Below are positions 43,871-54,872 of a stretch of DNA of 64,000 nucleotides, in pieces. The translations under genes were made by a program, and so were the position numbers. The stretch lies in contig NC_092808.1 of assembly GCF_040954645.1 (NCBI RefSeq), forward strand, positions 84,699,389-84,763,388. Reading direction: 5' to 3'. The stretch comes from Diabrotica undecimpunctata. Taxonomy: Eukaryota; Arthropoda; Insecta; Coleoptera; Chrysomelidae. Under the pieces are notes generated by a model that ran no database searches, was not told the origin of the DNA, and was given only the letters and a program-made list of their open reading frames with translations. How positions within the stretch are numbered: position 1 is the first letter of the stretch; each line of letters begins with the position of its first letter.

Positions 43871-45771
43871 GTGTTAATATATATCTTCACCCTTGCTTGT
43901 TACAGATATATCATAAATATGCATAAAACAACAAAATGGATAGCGTGCATACCCTGCTCAGTCCCCTTTGTATTAGTATTTCGTCGATTTCCGACCCTTA
44001 CGAATGCTATATATTTCCAATATTACTTTTTATTAACTTTGCATAAGTTTTAAATATAATTTTGTTTAAAATTGGTATAGGTGACTGAGTACTTGATGGG
44101 ACTTATCTACTATCCCTTAAAGATAACCTCCAAATAATTTTTTAAAAGTAGATACTTTGACACTTTCTTTTCTACTTCGTTGTAATCATTTCATATTCTA
44201 TAAATAAACTATAGCAATTGAGAAAACGTTAATGACAATAAAACAAGATACGGAATCTGTTCATCTGAATATTGTTTCGGAGGAATGGTAATGAAACAAA
44301 CAAAAATGTTAAATTAATTTTTATATTGAAAATACAAATAATATAACCCCTTTGTATGGAGGTCAAAACATGGATACATACTATAAATTGGGATATGTAA
44401 TTTTAAAATGATCAATTTGGCGAATGTTTTTTTTATCCTATTAGAAAAGTAAAATTGGTTTTCCCTTGTTCTTTTTACGTATTATATTGGGTAAATTCAT
44501 TCTCCACAGGTGCTTCCTACTATTAAGTTTAAAGCATTGTTAACATCCTTTTTGAGCCCAAAGTATGTTAATAATGCAAAGTTATTGAATTTACTTTATT
44601 GTAAGTCTAAATTCATAAAAATAATGTTTCAAGTTTTATTATTAAATAATCTTTTTTTTATATTGCAAATTTTAATGAATTTAGACTAGAATTAGAGAAT
44701 ATATGTAATAAAAAAATAATAAAACTGAAGAAAATTATTTTCTGTGTTTTTTTTTCTACTGAATCGTCCTGGATAAATACGTAATCTGTAGATCGATATA
44801 TGCAATTTCTATGTCTAATGTTTAACGCTCTCCTAAGCACTGAGTATGTTCATTTAAATTTAAATAGATTTTGTGAATGATTAACGCTATAAAATTGATC
44901 TTTTGCTCAACTTACTCTATACATTTTAATAATCATATTCATGGTATTTCAAATATCCATAATACTCTATGAAACTCCCCATTTCTCAGGCGTTACACCA
45001 TCATACCAACAGGATGCATGATCCAGGGAAACAGTGTTCCTCTAAGCGATGTCCTAGAGAGGACTACGACTATAGCCCTGGCACTATAAGATAGCACTGC
45101 TATTTCGTCCTAACTCATAATGGGAACGAGCAGAGATGCGAATCTGTTTGCGGACTCGGTCTCCGCCCCAAATATTAAGCTAGAATGTATCCCTAGATAA
45201 AAAGACTAGGCACAAATTAACAAGCTAATTATTAACAAGCGATAAATAGGAGATCAAGCGAGAAAGCTTAGTCAAACACAACCTTACTAATTCACAAATA
45301 GGGTACGATCAGAAGATATGTCCGTAGGTAAACTTAATTTAGACTTTTGTTGTTTTCTAACGGCTGGTTCAATAATTAAATCAATAATCACAACTTAGTA
45401 CACTATAATACTTTATTAATGACAGTACAGTAGCACTAAACAATTTACTTAATTCTACGAGACCGATAATACCACCATTTAGAGAGCCAAAATAATACAA
45501 GAGCGTCTCTACGAAAGCGAAAGTACTACCCCATCTGGTACGCACTCAACCGATGTTACTAGTAGACTGACTGACAAAAAATTTTTACTCAAAACGTAGC
45601 GGGGGTAAATACCTGCGTTTGCTTAGCTTAAAAATGCGAGAGAAATATAAAAATATTAAGGCTACATGGATTTAACAAAAAAAATACAGATAGAAAGTAA
45701 TACAGATGAAAAGGTAGTAATGGTCAATCATAAGTTCGAAAATTAGGACGACACTACAAACACTAATAACA
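43871..45771. other. Non-coding stretch, right part possibly an old Pao LTR
   Basis: 43.9-45.0 kb: no gene seen. 45.0-45.77 kb has a less A/T-rich character (gcgatgtcctagagaggact, ctcggtctccgccccaaa) and lies directly 3' of the degenerate Pao polyprotein, the position expected of its 3' LTR, but I find no second copy to prove it. Confidence 0.35.
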
Positions 45772-47140
45772 TTAACCCTTATACTCTGGTAAGGGACATA
45801 GTTTTGCAATTGATCGAGTAAAGATTCCATCCCTAGTTTTTACCATGACAACTCTAACTCTTCTATCGTTTCCTAAAAAAACTTCAATCACTATTGCCAG
45901 CGGCCACTTCAAAGAAGGATTATTCTCATCCGTTAAGAGAACTAAATCGTTTATTTGCAAATTTTCCTTAGTTAAGTTCCATTTGGACCTATTTGTAGTC
46001 TATTTAAATAGTAAACAGTCCAGCATTTCCAAAACAGCTGCTGAATTTTTGTAATCTTGCCAAATTGACAATCCATTTTCAGATATATCAGAAACATTCC
46101 TTTCGGGAAAAGAAGTGAGCGGTTTACCGATTAAAAAGTGTCCTGGAGTTAAACAAGAGATTTGAAGGATTGTTAGATAAAGAACATAGAGTATGGTATT
46201 GAATCCTTCAATTGTTAGTTGAGAATTTCCTATGAGTCTAAAAAATTATATTTTGTGCTTTCAATGGCGGCTTCCCATAATCCGCTATGATGAAGAAAGC
46301 GAGGGGGGATAAATTTCTTACTGATTTCAGAAGCAGCAAGAAAAACTTGGATAGAGTGAGACGTTTCCTTATTTTTCAAAATTGTTGAGAACTCCTTGAG
46401 TTGGTTCTTAGCACCAAAGCAGTTTGTATCATTATCACTATAAATTATTTTTGGATTTCCACGCCTACTAATGAAACGTTTCAGTGCGAGTATTAATGTG
46501 TATAGCATTGTATTACTGAAGCCTTATGAAGTCTTGAACTCTTTATAAAAAAAGGTCCACCAAAGTCTGTCCTACATCTGTAAATGAATGTAAGGCAACT
46601 AGGTGTTCTTTGGGTAAGTCTGCCATTAGTTGAGAGGCAGGTTAAGCACTAGATCGAAAACAAGTAATACAAGAGTGGATTATTTTCTTAATTGTTCTTA
46701 ATCCATTTAGCGGCCAATAGTTGAGACGAAAATTGGAAAGGGTGCACGTCTGGGCACGTGAATAACATAATCTAATATGTTCTCTTTTTATCATAAGTTA
46801 GACAATGTGATATTTGGAGGGCAACAGAAGCGGATATTTCTGATTAAAGGGAACGTAAGCATGCTTGAGTCTACCACCGACTTTTATCATTAAGAAAAAT
46901 ATTTAGTGAAAGAAGAGAGTTGTTTGAAAGAGTTTTGCCCGGCTTAAGTTCTACAATTTCTTGAGAAAAGTAAAAAAGTTGCAAAAATGTAATTATTTTT
47001 TACTCAGAGGTGTGCAACTCTGATAATGAAAGGGGGCCGTACCTTTGTGTACGAATTGTGTACGAATCTAAAGCAATAAGCCAGGGTTTTTTGAAAGGTT
47101 GTACTCATTTGACATGGAACAAAAAAAAAATTCTATGGGG

Positions 47141-47244
<104 letters not shown>

Positions 47245-47882
47245 AGTTTGCATATGAGATATTTTTCTTTCCTTGGGTATATTATAACATGTAATCCCCT
47301 TGTCACAACTATCTAGAGTTAAATCGTATTTACCAAGCCACTGTGGTCCATGCCACCATAACTGAGATTTTACATGTTCGGGGGATATTATTCCATGAAA
47401 AAGAATAACTGCTGGATTTTCTTTTGATTTGACATATTGCCAATAAAAACCAGAAAATATTTCTTGAATTTGTGCTACACGGTTTGCTACAAATTGCGAC
47501 TATCGAAAAGGGTGAGATTTAAGCCATGCCAGCACAATTTCTGAATCCGAAATTAAATTAATAGAGTTGATGTACATACTAGTTGAGTTTAGGGTACTAA
47601 TTAAACGTTGAGTGAGCTTGGTACATAAAACTGCGCCTATAAGTTTCAATCTTGGAAGAGTTATGATTTTAAAAGGTGCTACACCACTTTTGGAAGCTAT
47701 AAGAGTACAATTAAGCTGCTTAGATTGATCCATAACTCGTTATATACACAGGTTATGTAACACAGGCTCTTATACTGGCATCCGGGAAAGCGTGAGTTTC
47801 AATTTTTATAATTTTATCTGGATCAGTTCTGAATAGTGACCTAGGAATATTAATATTTTTGAGGAATGGAATACTAGAAACA

Positions 47883-47972
47883 AATACAATCCATTCTGAC
47901 ATTAACTCGGAAGTAAGAGTAGTAAGAAATACAATCCATTCTGACATTAACTCGGAAGTAAGAGTATATATA
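47883..47972 (+). repeat. 45-bp tandem duplication in the Pao relic
   Basis: aatacaatccattctgacat... through gaagtaagagta occurs twice at a period of 45 bases (47883 and 47928), nearly identical, hence recent. Confidence 0.85.
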
Positions 47973-48656
47973 ATCCCAATTTACTTTTGAAAACCAAATC
48001 TTTTGCATTATTATTTTTGCGATAATAGTAACAGGAGCTATGAAACTCTGAAGATTAAAGATTTGTGCTATTGTGGAGAGTAGTTCACGTTTTGTGAAAG
48101 AAGTTTTAACCGTAATTTTGGGTATAAAAATTAAGAAACTGTCTGTTTGGGCATCCCAACGTAAATCTAAGGCCTCGTTGGATGCAATCTTTTCCGGAGA
48201 AATTGTATAACTAGAAATTTAAGATTTGTCATTGATATTTGTTAAAAATTCCTTAGAATTAGAACACCATTTGTGTAGTGAGATACATGCCTTCTTAATA
48301 AGTTCAGATATATCATTATGAGCTTTAAAGAGACCATCCAGAGTTTCGAAGCTAAAGAGTATCATCTACTTAACATTAATTTAACAAGGCATTACTAGCG
48401 AGAGGATATGAATTCTTGTGATTATGGACTAATGTCATTAAGCAACGTGTACTTAGAAAGGAAGCCGATTTCGTTCCATAAGTTACAGTTTGCAATTCTA
48501 AACATGACAATTCATCTTGCGGTGAGTCACTCCAATAGAAAACTTTGATCGGGATTGATTTTAATTTGCCTGAACATTTTTTGAATGTCAGCTGTAACGG
48601 CAAATTTGTAAGTCCTAAAACGAATAAAAATGTCAAATAATTCTTCACTGTAAACC

Positions 48657-48695
48657 TGTAAACTACTACAAATGATACTTGTGTAGTAGTTTACA
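48657..48695. repeat. Perfect 14-bp-arm hairpin
   Basis: tgtaaactactaca (48657-48670) and tgtagtagtttaca (48682-48695) are exact complements around 11 bases. It lies where the Pao RT reading frame is interrupted, so it may mark a small insertion. Confidence 0.8.
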
Positions 48696-48779
48696 TTGAC
48701 CAATCAAAAACTACTCGTAGCTTAGTGCTTAAACTATCTTACGTACACAATGATGGGGAAGAAAATATTTTATATGAAA

Positions 48780-48830
48780 TATATATATATATATATATAT
48801 AATATAATATAAAATATATAAGATATATAT
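48780..48830 (+). repeat. Short (TA)n/(TAATA)n tract
   Basis: A pure AT repeat followed by aatataatataaaatatat. Confidence 0.85.
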
Positions 48831-49150
48831 TCATTTATTAAATTTTTATATTGCGTGAAGAGTTCATTGATATTAACAAGTTAGGTTTCTAAGGATAAAA
48901 ATATTTTCTTTGTCATATAAAAGGAATCCCCTAATTGTTTAGCTGCATCCTTAAAACTTAAAGAAATGTCTACTTGAAAACTACTGTCCGGAAGAATCTT
49001 AGTTATATTTTTAAATATTTTCTCTGCTAGATTTTCTTTAGCAGTTAAGATGGAATATCTTCAATTTCATCGAATTTTTGAAGTTTATTCCTCCAAACGT
49101 ATTATGTTTGGACAGGTTTCAGTTCGCTGTCACTCAGAAAATAGAAAATA

Positions 49151-49435
49151 TTAAATTTGCCGATCCATCATACTCAGTTCGCAGAAAAATTGACAGACTG
49201 TTAGGTTCAGATGTTTATGGAAAACTCTTATTAAATGATCTTATACAAGTTAAAGATGGTCTTTTCACACTACAAAATACACATTTTGGTTATATTATAA
49301 AATGTGTATTTTGTAGTGTAGGAAGACCATCTTTAACTTGTATAAGATCATTTAATAAGAGTTTTCCATAAACATCTGAACCTAACAGTCTGTCAATTTT
49401 TCTGCGAACTGAGTATGATGGATCGGCAAATTTAA
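49151..49435. repeat. 137-bp-arm inverted duplication within the Pao relic
   Basis: 49151-49287 is the near-exact complement of 49299-49435 (differences only around cttttcacac against gtgtaggaag), with an 11-base loop ggttatattat. Both arms encode the same Pao peptide (RKIDRLLGSDVYGKLLLN) on opposite strands. This is a local inverted duplication, not a transposon terminus. Confidence 0.92.
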
Positions 49436-49680
49436 CCAACTCTGGAAGCTTGATTTTAGTTCTATTAATCGGCACTCGAGCGAGTCTGCATGTTATATTC
49501 TTGAGAACATCACACGAGGTCATGAACCCCTTTTTACTATTATAAGAAGACAAGATTTTAAATTCTACCATTTTATTAAACACTGAACAATTTTGGGAGA
49601 GCGTTGAAATTTCTAATGTTCTAGTATAAGGAGAGAGTTTAAGTTTACTAACAAAGAAGACGGTCAAAAAGAATACCGTT

Positions 49681-52105
49681 GGCCTCTTTTCCTTTAAGAA
49701 TTTCGTGGGGTGCGAAAACCAATAAGAAGAACAGCGTCGAAATTTTGACGTGGTGTCGCATTTCAGAAAAAATTCTTCGACGGCAGCCGTGGAGTCATGA
49801 TATTTTGACGAGCTCTACGGTAGGAAAATGCTAGTTTGGTGAAAATGGTAACAATTGTGCCGGTTATAAAATACGACTAGCACAATTAGAGGAGTTTTGA
49901 TTAGAAGGCACATAATGCCGAGTAGAGCCTGGTATTAGTTCTTGCATGTGTTTAATACGATTGGCAATTTTTGCATAGAAAAATTATCTCAAGAGAGCGT
50001 AATTGCCAAATCAGACCAAACATCGGAAGATCGGATGAAAAACTCTTTGACAGATGCGACTAGATCAGTCACCAATATGACTGTCAAGAACTCCAATTGT
50101 TTCGAATCAAAGCGAGTATGAAAATTGGACGCAACTCGTTGACAAAAAAGATTAGATCATTCATCAGTATAGCTGTCAAAAGCTTCGATCTTGCGATAGA
50201 TGGTCTTGTGTAGAAATAACACTAGAAATGTAACACATACAAATATAGAGGTCAGTTGTATCTGTTCAGATGTTTCATCATCGCAAGATACATTGAAGTA
50301 CCACAATAGTTGTAGAAGACGTTTTACTAGCAAAAAGGAATGGAAAAATAAACCAAGAGTGAGTGCTCACTGCAGAAGGTAAGTAGATAAAAGAGAATCA
50401 CTTTAAGCGTGATTCTGACGGAATGCCGTCGAGATGGTTGCTGGCATATTGCCTAGCGGAAAACCATCGCGCTTTAAAAGCTGAATAAGTGTTCACTGCA
50501 GAAAGTGAGTAGATAAAAGAGTTACTCTTGTAGAGGTTTTTAAGCTAAATAAAACAGAGACGAAGTGCCGTTAGTAACAGTATGTAAAGAAAATTCTTCG
50601 AGAGGTTTAGAAAAATCCGATCTCCAGATAACCCTTTTATAGTTCCAAAATTCCTTATTTACTTTAATTTGTCGATACGTTTGCTTTATATCTCAAATGA
50701 AACAACAACAAAAATATTGAAAATTAAGTAAAGAACAAGATGCCGTTTCACGACCAGTATAAAAAGTGTCGATTAGCGACACACCTCGAACGTCATATAG
50801 ACTGGCGTTGAAGCTAGTACAAATTTTGGAGAAAAGAAGCGAAATAAAAATTTGTTTTGAAAACTTCGTGAGAGTAATAAGAAACAGTCGATTTAAAATC
50901 GGATTCAGGAACCGGCATCATATGTTGAGAAGTAATAAAATCTACCATGAACTCAACATATTATATCTCTTTGAGATTCGGGATTTTCCTGAAGCGATTC
51001 TCTAGCATACGAAACGAAGATATGCATGAGAATAACGAGTTAGTATCGAAAAGAAAAGAGAATAAAGATAAATAAAGAGGATTGGGTTGTAAAAATGATG
51101 TATAACAGAAAATCTACCTGTTGACTTTCGGTAAATTAACAACTTAGAAATATCCTTCACGAGCTTAGTCATGTTGGGACAAAACTAATAGGTTTAGACA
51201 TGTCAAAAATTACCGCATTAGAAATATCCTTTACGAGCTTGGTCGTGGCGGGACAAAACTAACAGCTTAGATATTATGTTAAAAATTGCCTACTTAAAAA
51301 TATCTTTTACGAACTTGGTCGTGGCAGGCAAAACTAACAGGTGCATACTGTTTTCGACTTCCCAAAACTTTTGTAGAAAAAGTTTATGTTTGTATCCCAT
51401 AGAAGTAACGAAAAATGTAAAATAAAATATGGAATGACTAGAATTTAAGAAACAAAGAACTAATTCAACACCTATGTGTATGTCTATAGGATCTGATTAT
51501 TAAAATGCGTGATCTGGTAATTTCAGATCATAAATATGAGTGAGATCGCTTACACTAATTGAGTCCAACGAGAAAATTGGATCGTTACGATTACTCGGTT
51601 AAATAGGACAAAAAGTAGTACTTTGAGTGGTACATGTCGACATTCTGTTCAGAACTTCAACAGGTATTGATATTCTATTACGAAAAAGCATTAAATGCCG
51701 AACAGGACTAAAATAAAATTTGCTGTGGAGCCTATATCCAGCAGGATACGAATTCCATTAAAGTTTCCGAAAACATATTTGATATGTATCAACTATGTGG
51801 AAAGAAATAAACGAGGACATTGCACACAACAACAAACGAAGAAAAACGCGATGCCGAGATTTGCGAACCGTACATTCGTCGCTCCAAATGAGGTATAATA
51901 AAGCAGCGTATACAAGAATTATGTGGTCTAACCAACGAGAAAAGTTCTTGAGGCCATTTTGTCACAAAAAATACAAACATTTATATAAAGATAAAAACCA
52001 GAACACAAGACACATTTAACACCTTGAGTCGTTACCTTAGGGTGCTTTGTGACACTGACGAAACTATTGAAACTATGACGAAAAGTTGGCTTTGTTTTAT
52101 TTTGT
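49681..52105. other. Unassigned region with internal repeats
   Basis: A tggtgtcgcatttcag segment (49752-49767), followed by aaaaattcttcgacgg, resembles a tRNA-Leu-type primer site plus leader of a Gypsy-like element. Two copies of gttcactgcagaaagtgagt-like 35-mers lie at about 50362 and 50487. Three copies of a roughly 75-base unit (ttagaaatatcctttacgag...ggacaaaactaa) lie at 51141-51350. A plus-strand frame at 50200-50382 contains KYHNSCRRRFTSKKEW, like Cys/His motifs near the N-terminus of insect transposon proteins. I do not recognise the region as a whole. Confidence 0.4.
51141..51350 (+). repeat. Three tandem copies of a 74-76-bp unit
   Basis: Landmarks ttagaaatatcct, acgagcttggtcgtgg and acaaaactaa recur at spacings of 74 and 76 bases, with about 80% identity by eye. 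Non-coding. Confidence 0.8.
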
Positions 52106-52645
52106 TGGGCATTATCATCATTATCATCATCAGCCGTTTTAAGTCCCCTACTGAACATAGGCCTCCCGTAAATAATTCCAATGCATTTTATCTTGAGCAC
52201 CGTGAATCCAGTTGTGCGACATGCGCTTGATGTCATCTGACCACCTTGTTGGAGAACGTCTTCGATTACAATAAGCATCGTGTCTAGGTCTCCATTCCAG
52301 AATTTTTTTCGTTCACCTTCCTTTTTTTTTTAATCTGGCAACATGCCCCATTTCCATTTTCCATTTCAATGTTATAATCCTTTGAACTGCGTCAGTTACA
52401 CCAGTTTTTATCCTAATTATTGTATTGATACTCCTCTGAGGGATATATTCAGCATTGACCTCTCCATCGCTCTCTGTGCCACTTGTATTTTATTGATTAC
52501 TTTTCTGGTAAGGGTCAATGTTTCTGCTCCATACGTTAGAACTGGTAGTACACATTGATCAAAGACCTTTCTTTTTATGCACATGGGAATATCTGATCTA
52601 AAGACTTCTCTCAGTTTTCCGTATTTTTTCCGTCATTTTTTCTTG

Positions 52646-52722
52646 TTTGCTTAGCTTGACAGTTCTTTAACCTTAAGCATAAAAGCTTCTTTTAGCTTAA
52701 GCTTTAGCTTAGTTGTTCAGAA
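52646..52722 (-). repeat. Small palindrome-rich repeat, copy 1
   Basis: agcttaagctaaaagaagct and cttaaggttaaagaactgtc with gctaagcaaacaaga match copy 2 at 60080-60166. It lies at a point where the RTE reading frame lacks its usual KYLG block. Confidence 0.8.
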
Positions 52723-52890
52723 ATTCTCCATTTATGTTGACTCCACTATTCTCCCAATTATTGTTTCTCGTAGCACTCTGCAACAAAGCATTGAATAGCT
52801 TAGGAGAGATGGTATCTTCTTGCCTAATACCCCTCTTGAATGGAAATGTATTTGTATTGCCATAATACATTCTAACTGCAGCTGTTGCGC

Positions 52891-52994
<104 letters not shown>

Positions 52995-53543
52995 CGAAGA
53001 AGAGTTGCTGGACTGGGACTAACATGGAGCTATGCTGGACTGAGTCAAACGCTTTCTCAAAGTCTACAAATATTAATATCAATCGCCTGTTGTATTCTGC
53101 AACTTTCTCTATTAAGGATTTTATTACTTGTAGGTGGTCATTCGTTCCAAAGCCAGTCCTAAATTCGGCCTGCTCTAATGGTTGGTGAAAATCCAGCTTA
53201 GGTTCCAGTCTGTTAGTAATTATTCTCATAAAGAGCTTATATAAATGAGATAACAAGCTGATAGGTCTGTAGTTTCCAATTTCTGTTACATCTCCTTTCT
53301 TGTGCAATATTATCATAATGGCACTATTCCATTTTTCTGGTGTAACTCCTTCAAAAAGGCAGGCATTATAAAGGGGTTTTAAAGCTTTTATAACGCATTC
53401 GCCTCCTAATTCTAGTATTTCACTTACAATGTCATCTTCTCCAGGTGATTTACTGTTCTTCATACCTATCAACGCTGATTCGAATTCCTCTTCGGTTATA
53501 TCTGGAACTTTCTCTGATCCTTGATTTTGTATGGCTGGGATTT

Positions 53544-53548
53544 CCACC
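53544..53548 (+). repeat. 5-bp target-site duplication (BEL), left
   Basis: CCACC, identical to 59733-59737. Confidence 0.9.
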
Positions 53549-53800
53549 TGAATAATGTATTTATTTCTGAGCCTTCAGAAGTATTGTGGACTGTATTCCT
53601 TGTATAAAAAATATTTATTCTGACTTTAACACCTTTTATTATAATAATTTTATAAAAACTTAAAATTAACAAAACCCAAAAAAGAATGAAGAATGTCTTG
53701 TTTCTCCTTGACAGCTACGCACCGTCGTTGTCGCTAGTGTTCGACCCATGCGCCCTGTGGTCCGTGCAGGGACGGCTCTTGCACTGTTGACTGCTGAACA
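53549..53800 (-). repeat. BEL element 3' LTR
   Basis: 252 bp, same as 59481-59732. In element orientation it contains an AATAAA poly(A) signal (reverse of tttatt near 53.617 kb) and A/T-rich promoter sequence. Confidence 0.95.
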
Positions 53801-53815
53801 TGCCGCCCCCCTTGA
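53801..53815 (-). other. Polypurine tract
   Basis: Minus strand AAGGGGGGCGGCA immediately upstream of the 3' LTR, the expected place for plus-strand priming. Confidence 0.65.
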
Positions 53816-53864
53816 AAGGCTTAAGTGATGCCTTTCAAACAACGCTTCTTGTAAACCATAACCA

Positions 53865-54872
53865 TTATTGTTCATCCATTGGCAGGACGGCTAACTTTAC
53901 ACAAGGCCTTTTGAATTCACCTTTAGAAGTACGCACAGTCACAACCCGCACAACATTATCTGTCCCAGCATGTAGTTGCAATATTCTACCCAATTCCCAT
54001 TTAGTAGGAGGAAGACCATCCTCTTGAATAATAACCAATGATCCAATTTTCACGTTGTCAGCTGCTGTTCTCCATTTGGTTCGCTGCTGAAGTGAAGAGA
54101 GGTACTCACGTGACCAGCGTACCCAAAAACTCTGAATTATCTGAGTCAGGTGATGATACCGTTTCAACTTATTCGGATTTATTTCAGTTAGCTCTTCTTG
54201 TGGCAGTGCTACAAGTGGTGCTCCAATTAGAAAATGTCCAGGGGTGAGTACACCAAGGTCTTCTGGACTTTCCGACAGAGGTAATAAAGGACGGGAATTT
54301 AGGAGAGACTCAATTTGCGTCAACAAAGTATACATTTCGTCATATGTAAATTTATTATTACACATTACCCTTCGTATATGAAACTTTACCGATTTTACAG
54401 TTGATTCCCAGATGCCACCAAAATGTGGTGAGTGAGCTGGAATAAAATGCCAATGAATCTTATGTTCCGAAAAATAATCTAAAAAATTTGATTTTACCGT
54501 TGCATCATTCATAAATGAATATAACTCCTGCAAATGATTATTTGCCCCAACGAAGTTAGTTCCATTATCAGAATACATATTTTTACATAGACCTCTTCTA
54601 GCAATGAAACGTTTAAATGAATTTAAGAATGAATTAGTACTTAAATCATATACAAGTTCAATATGTGTCGCCCTTGTTGTAAAACATGTAAAAATACATA
54701 TATAGCATTTAACTACTTTACAATTCCGTAAATAGCTTGTTTTCAATTCAAAGGGACCCCCATAATCTACACCACAATTATAAAATGGCCTTGTAGGCAG
54801 AAGTCTAGATTTAGGTAAATCTCCATAAGAGGTACAAGCAATGTAGGTTTGACACGAAAGCAAGTAACACAT
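53865..54872 (-). CDS. BEL/Pao integrase core plus C-terminal domain, in the -1 frame
   Basis: 335 codons from the first in-frame ATG, overlapping the main frame by 106 bases. GVDYGGPF (Asp36), MYSDNGTNF (Asp102) and HFGGIWEST (Glu156) are the catalytic triad. The C-terminal part (about 230-325, KRYHHLTQIIQSFWVRWSRE and TKWELGRILQLHAGTDNVVR) is the DUF5641-like domain of Pao integrases. The ATG is not a natural start; the segment should be fused to the zinc domain of the preceding frame. A one-base loss, a sequencing error or -1 recoding would each explain it; I see no good slippery heptamer in the overlap. Confidence 0.9.
   Translation of the reverse strand: MCYLLSCQTYIACTSYGDLPKSRLLPTRPFYNCGVDYGGPFELKTSYLRNCKVVKCYICIFTCFTTRATHIELVYDLSTNSFLNSFKRFIARRGLCKNMYSDNGTNFVGANNHLQELYSFMNDATVKSNFLDYFSEHKIHWHFIPAHSPHFGGIWESTVKSVKFHIRRVMCNNKFTYDEMYTLLTQIESLLNSRPLLPLSESPEDLGVLTPGHFLIGAPLVALPQEELTEINPNKLKRYHHLTQIIQSFWVRWSREYLSSLQQRTKWRTAADNVKIGSLVIIQEDGLPPTKWELGRILQLHAGTDNVVRVVTVRTSKGEFKRPCVKLAVLPMDEQ

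Noticed and set aside
45000..45771. 3' LTR of the degenerate Pao element
   Set aside because: Right place, but there is no second LTR copy, no TG/CA ends and no TSD that I can identify.
54767..54872. Programmed -1 frameshift in the BEL element
   Set aside because: No convincing slippery heptamer or pseudoknot seen in the overlap, and most BEL/Pao elements use a single frame; kept only as an alternative.
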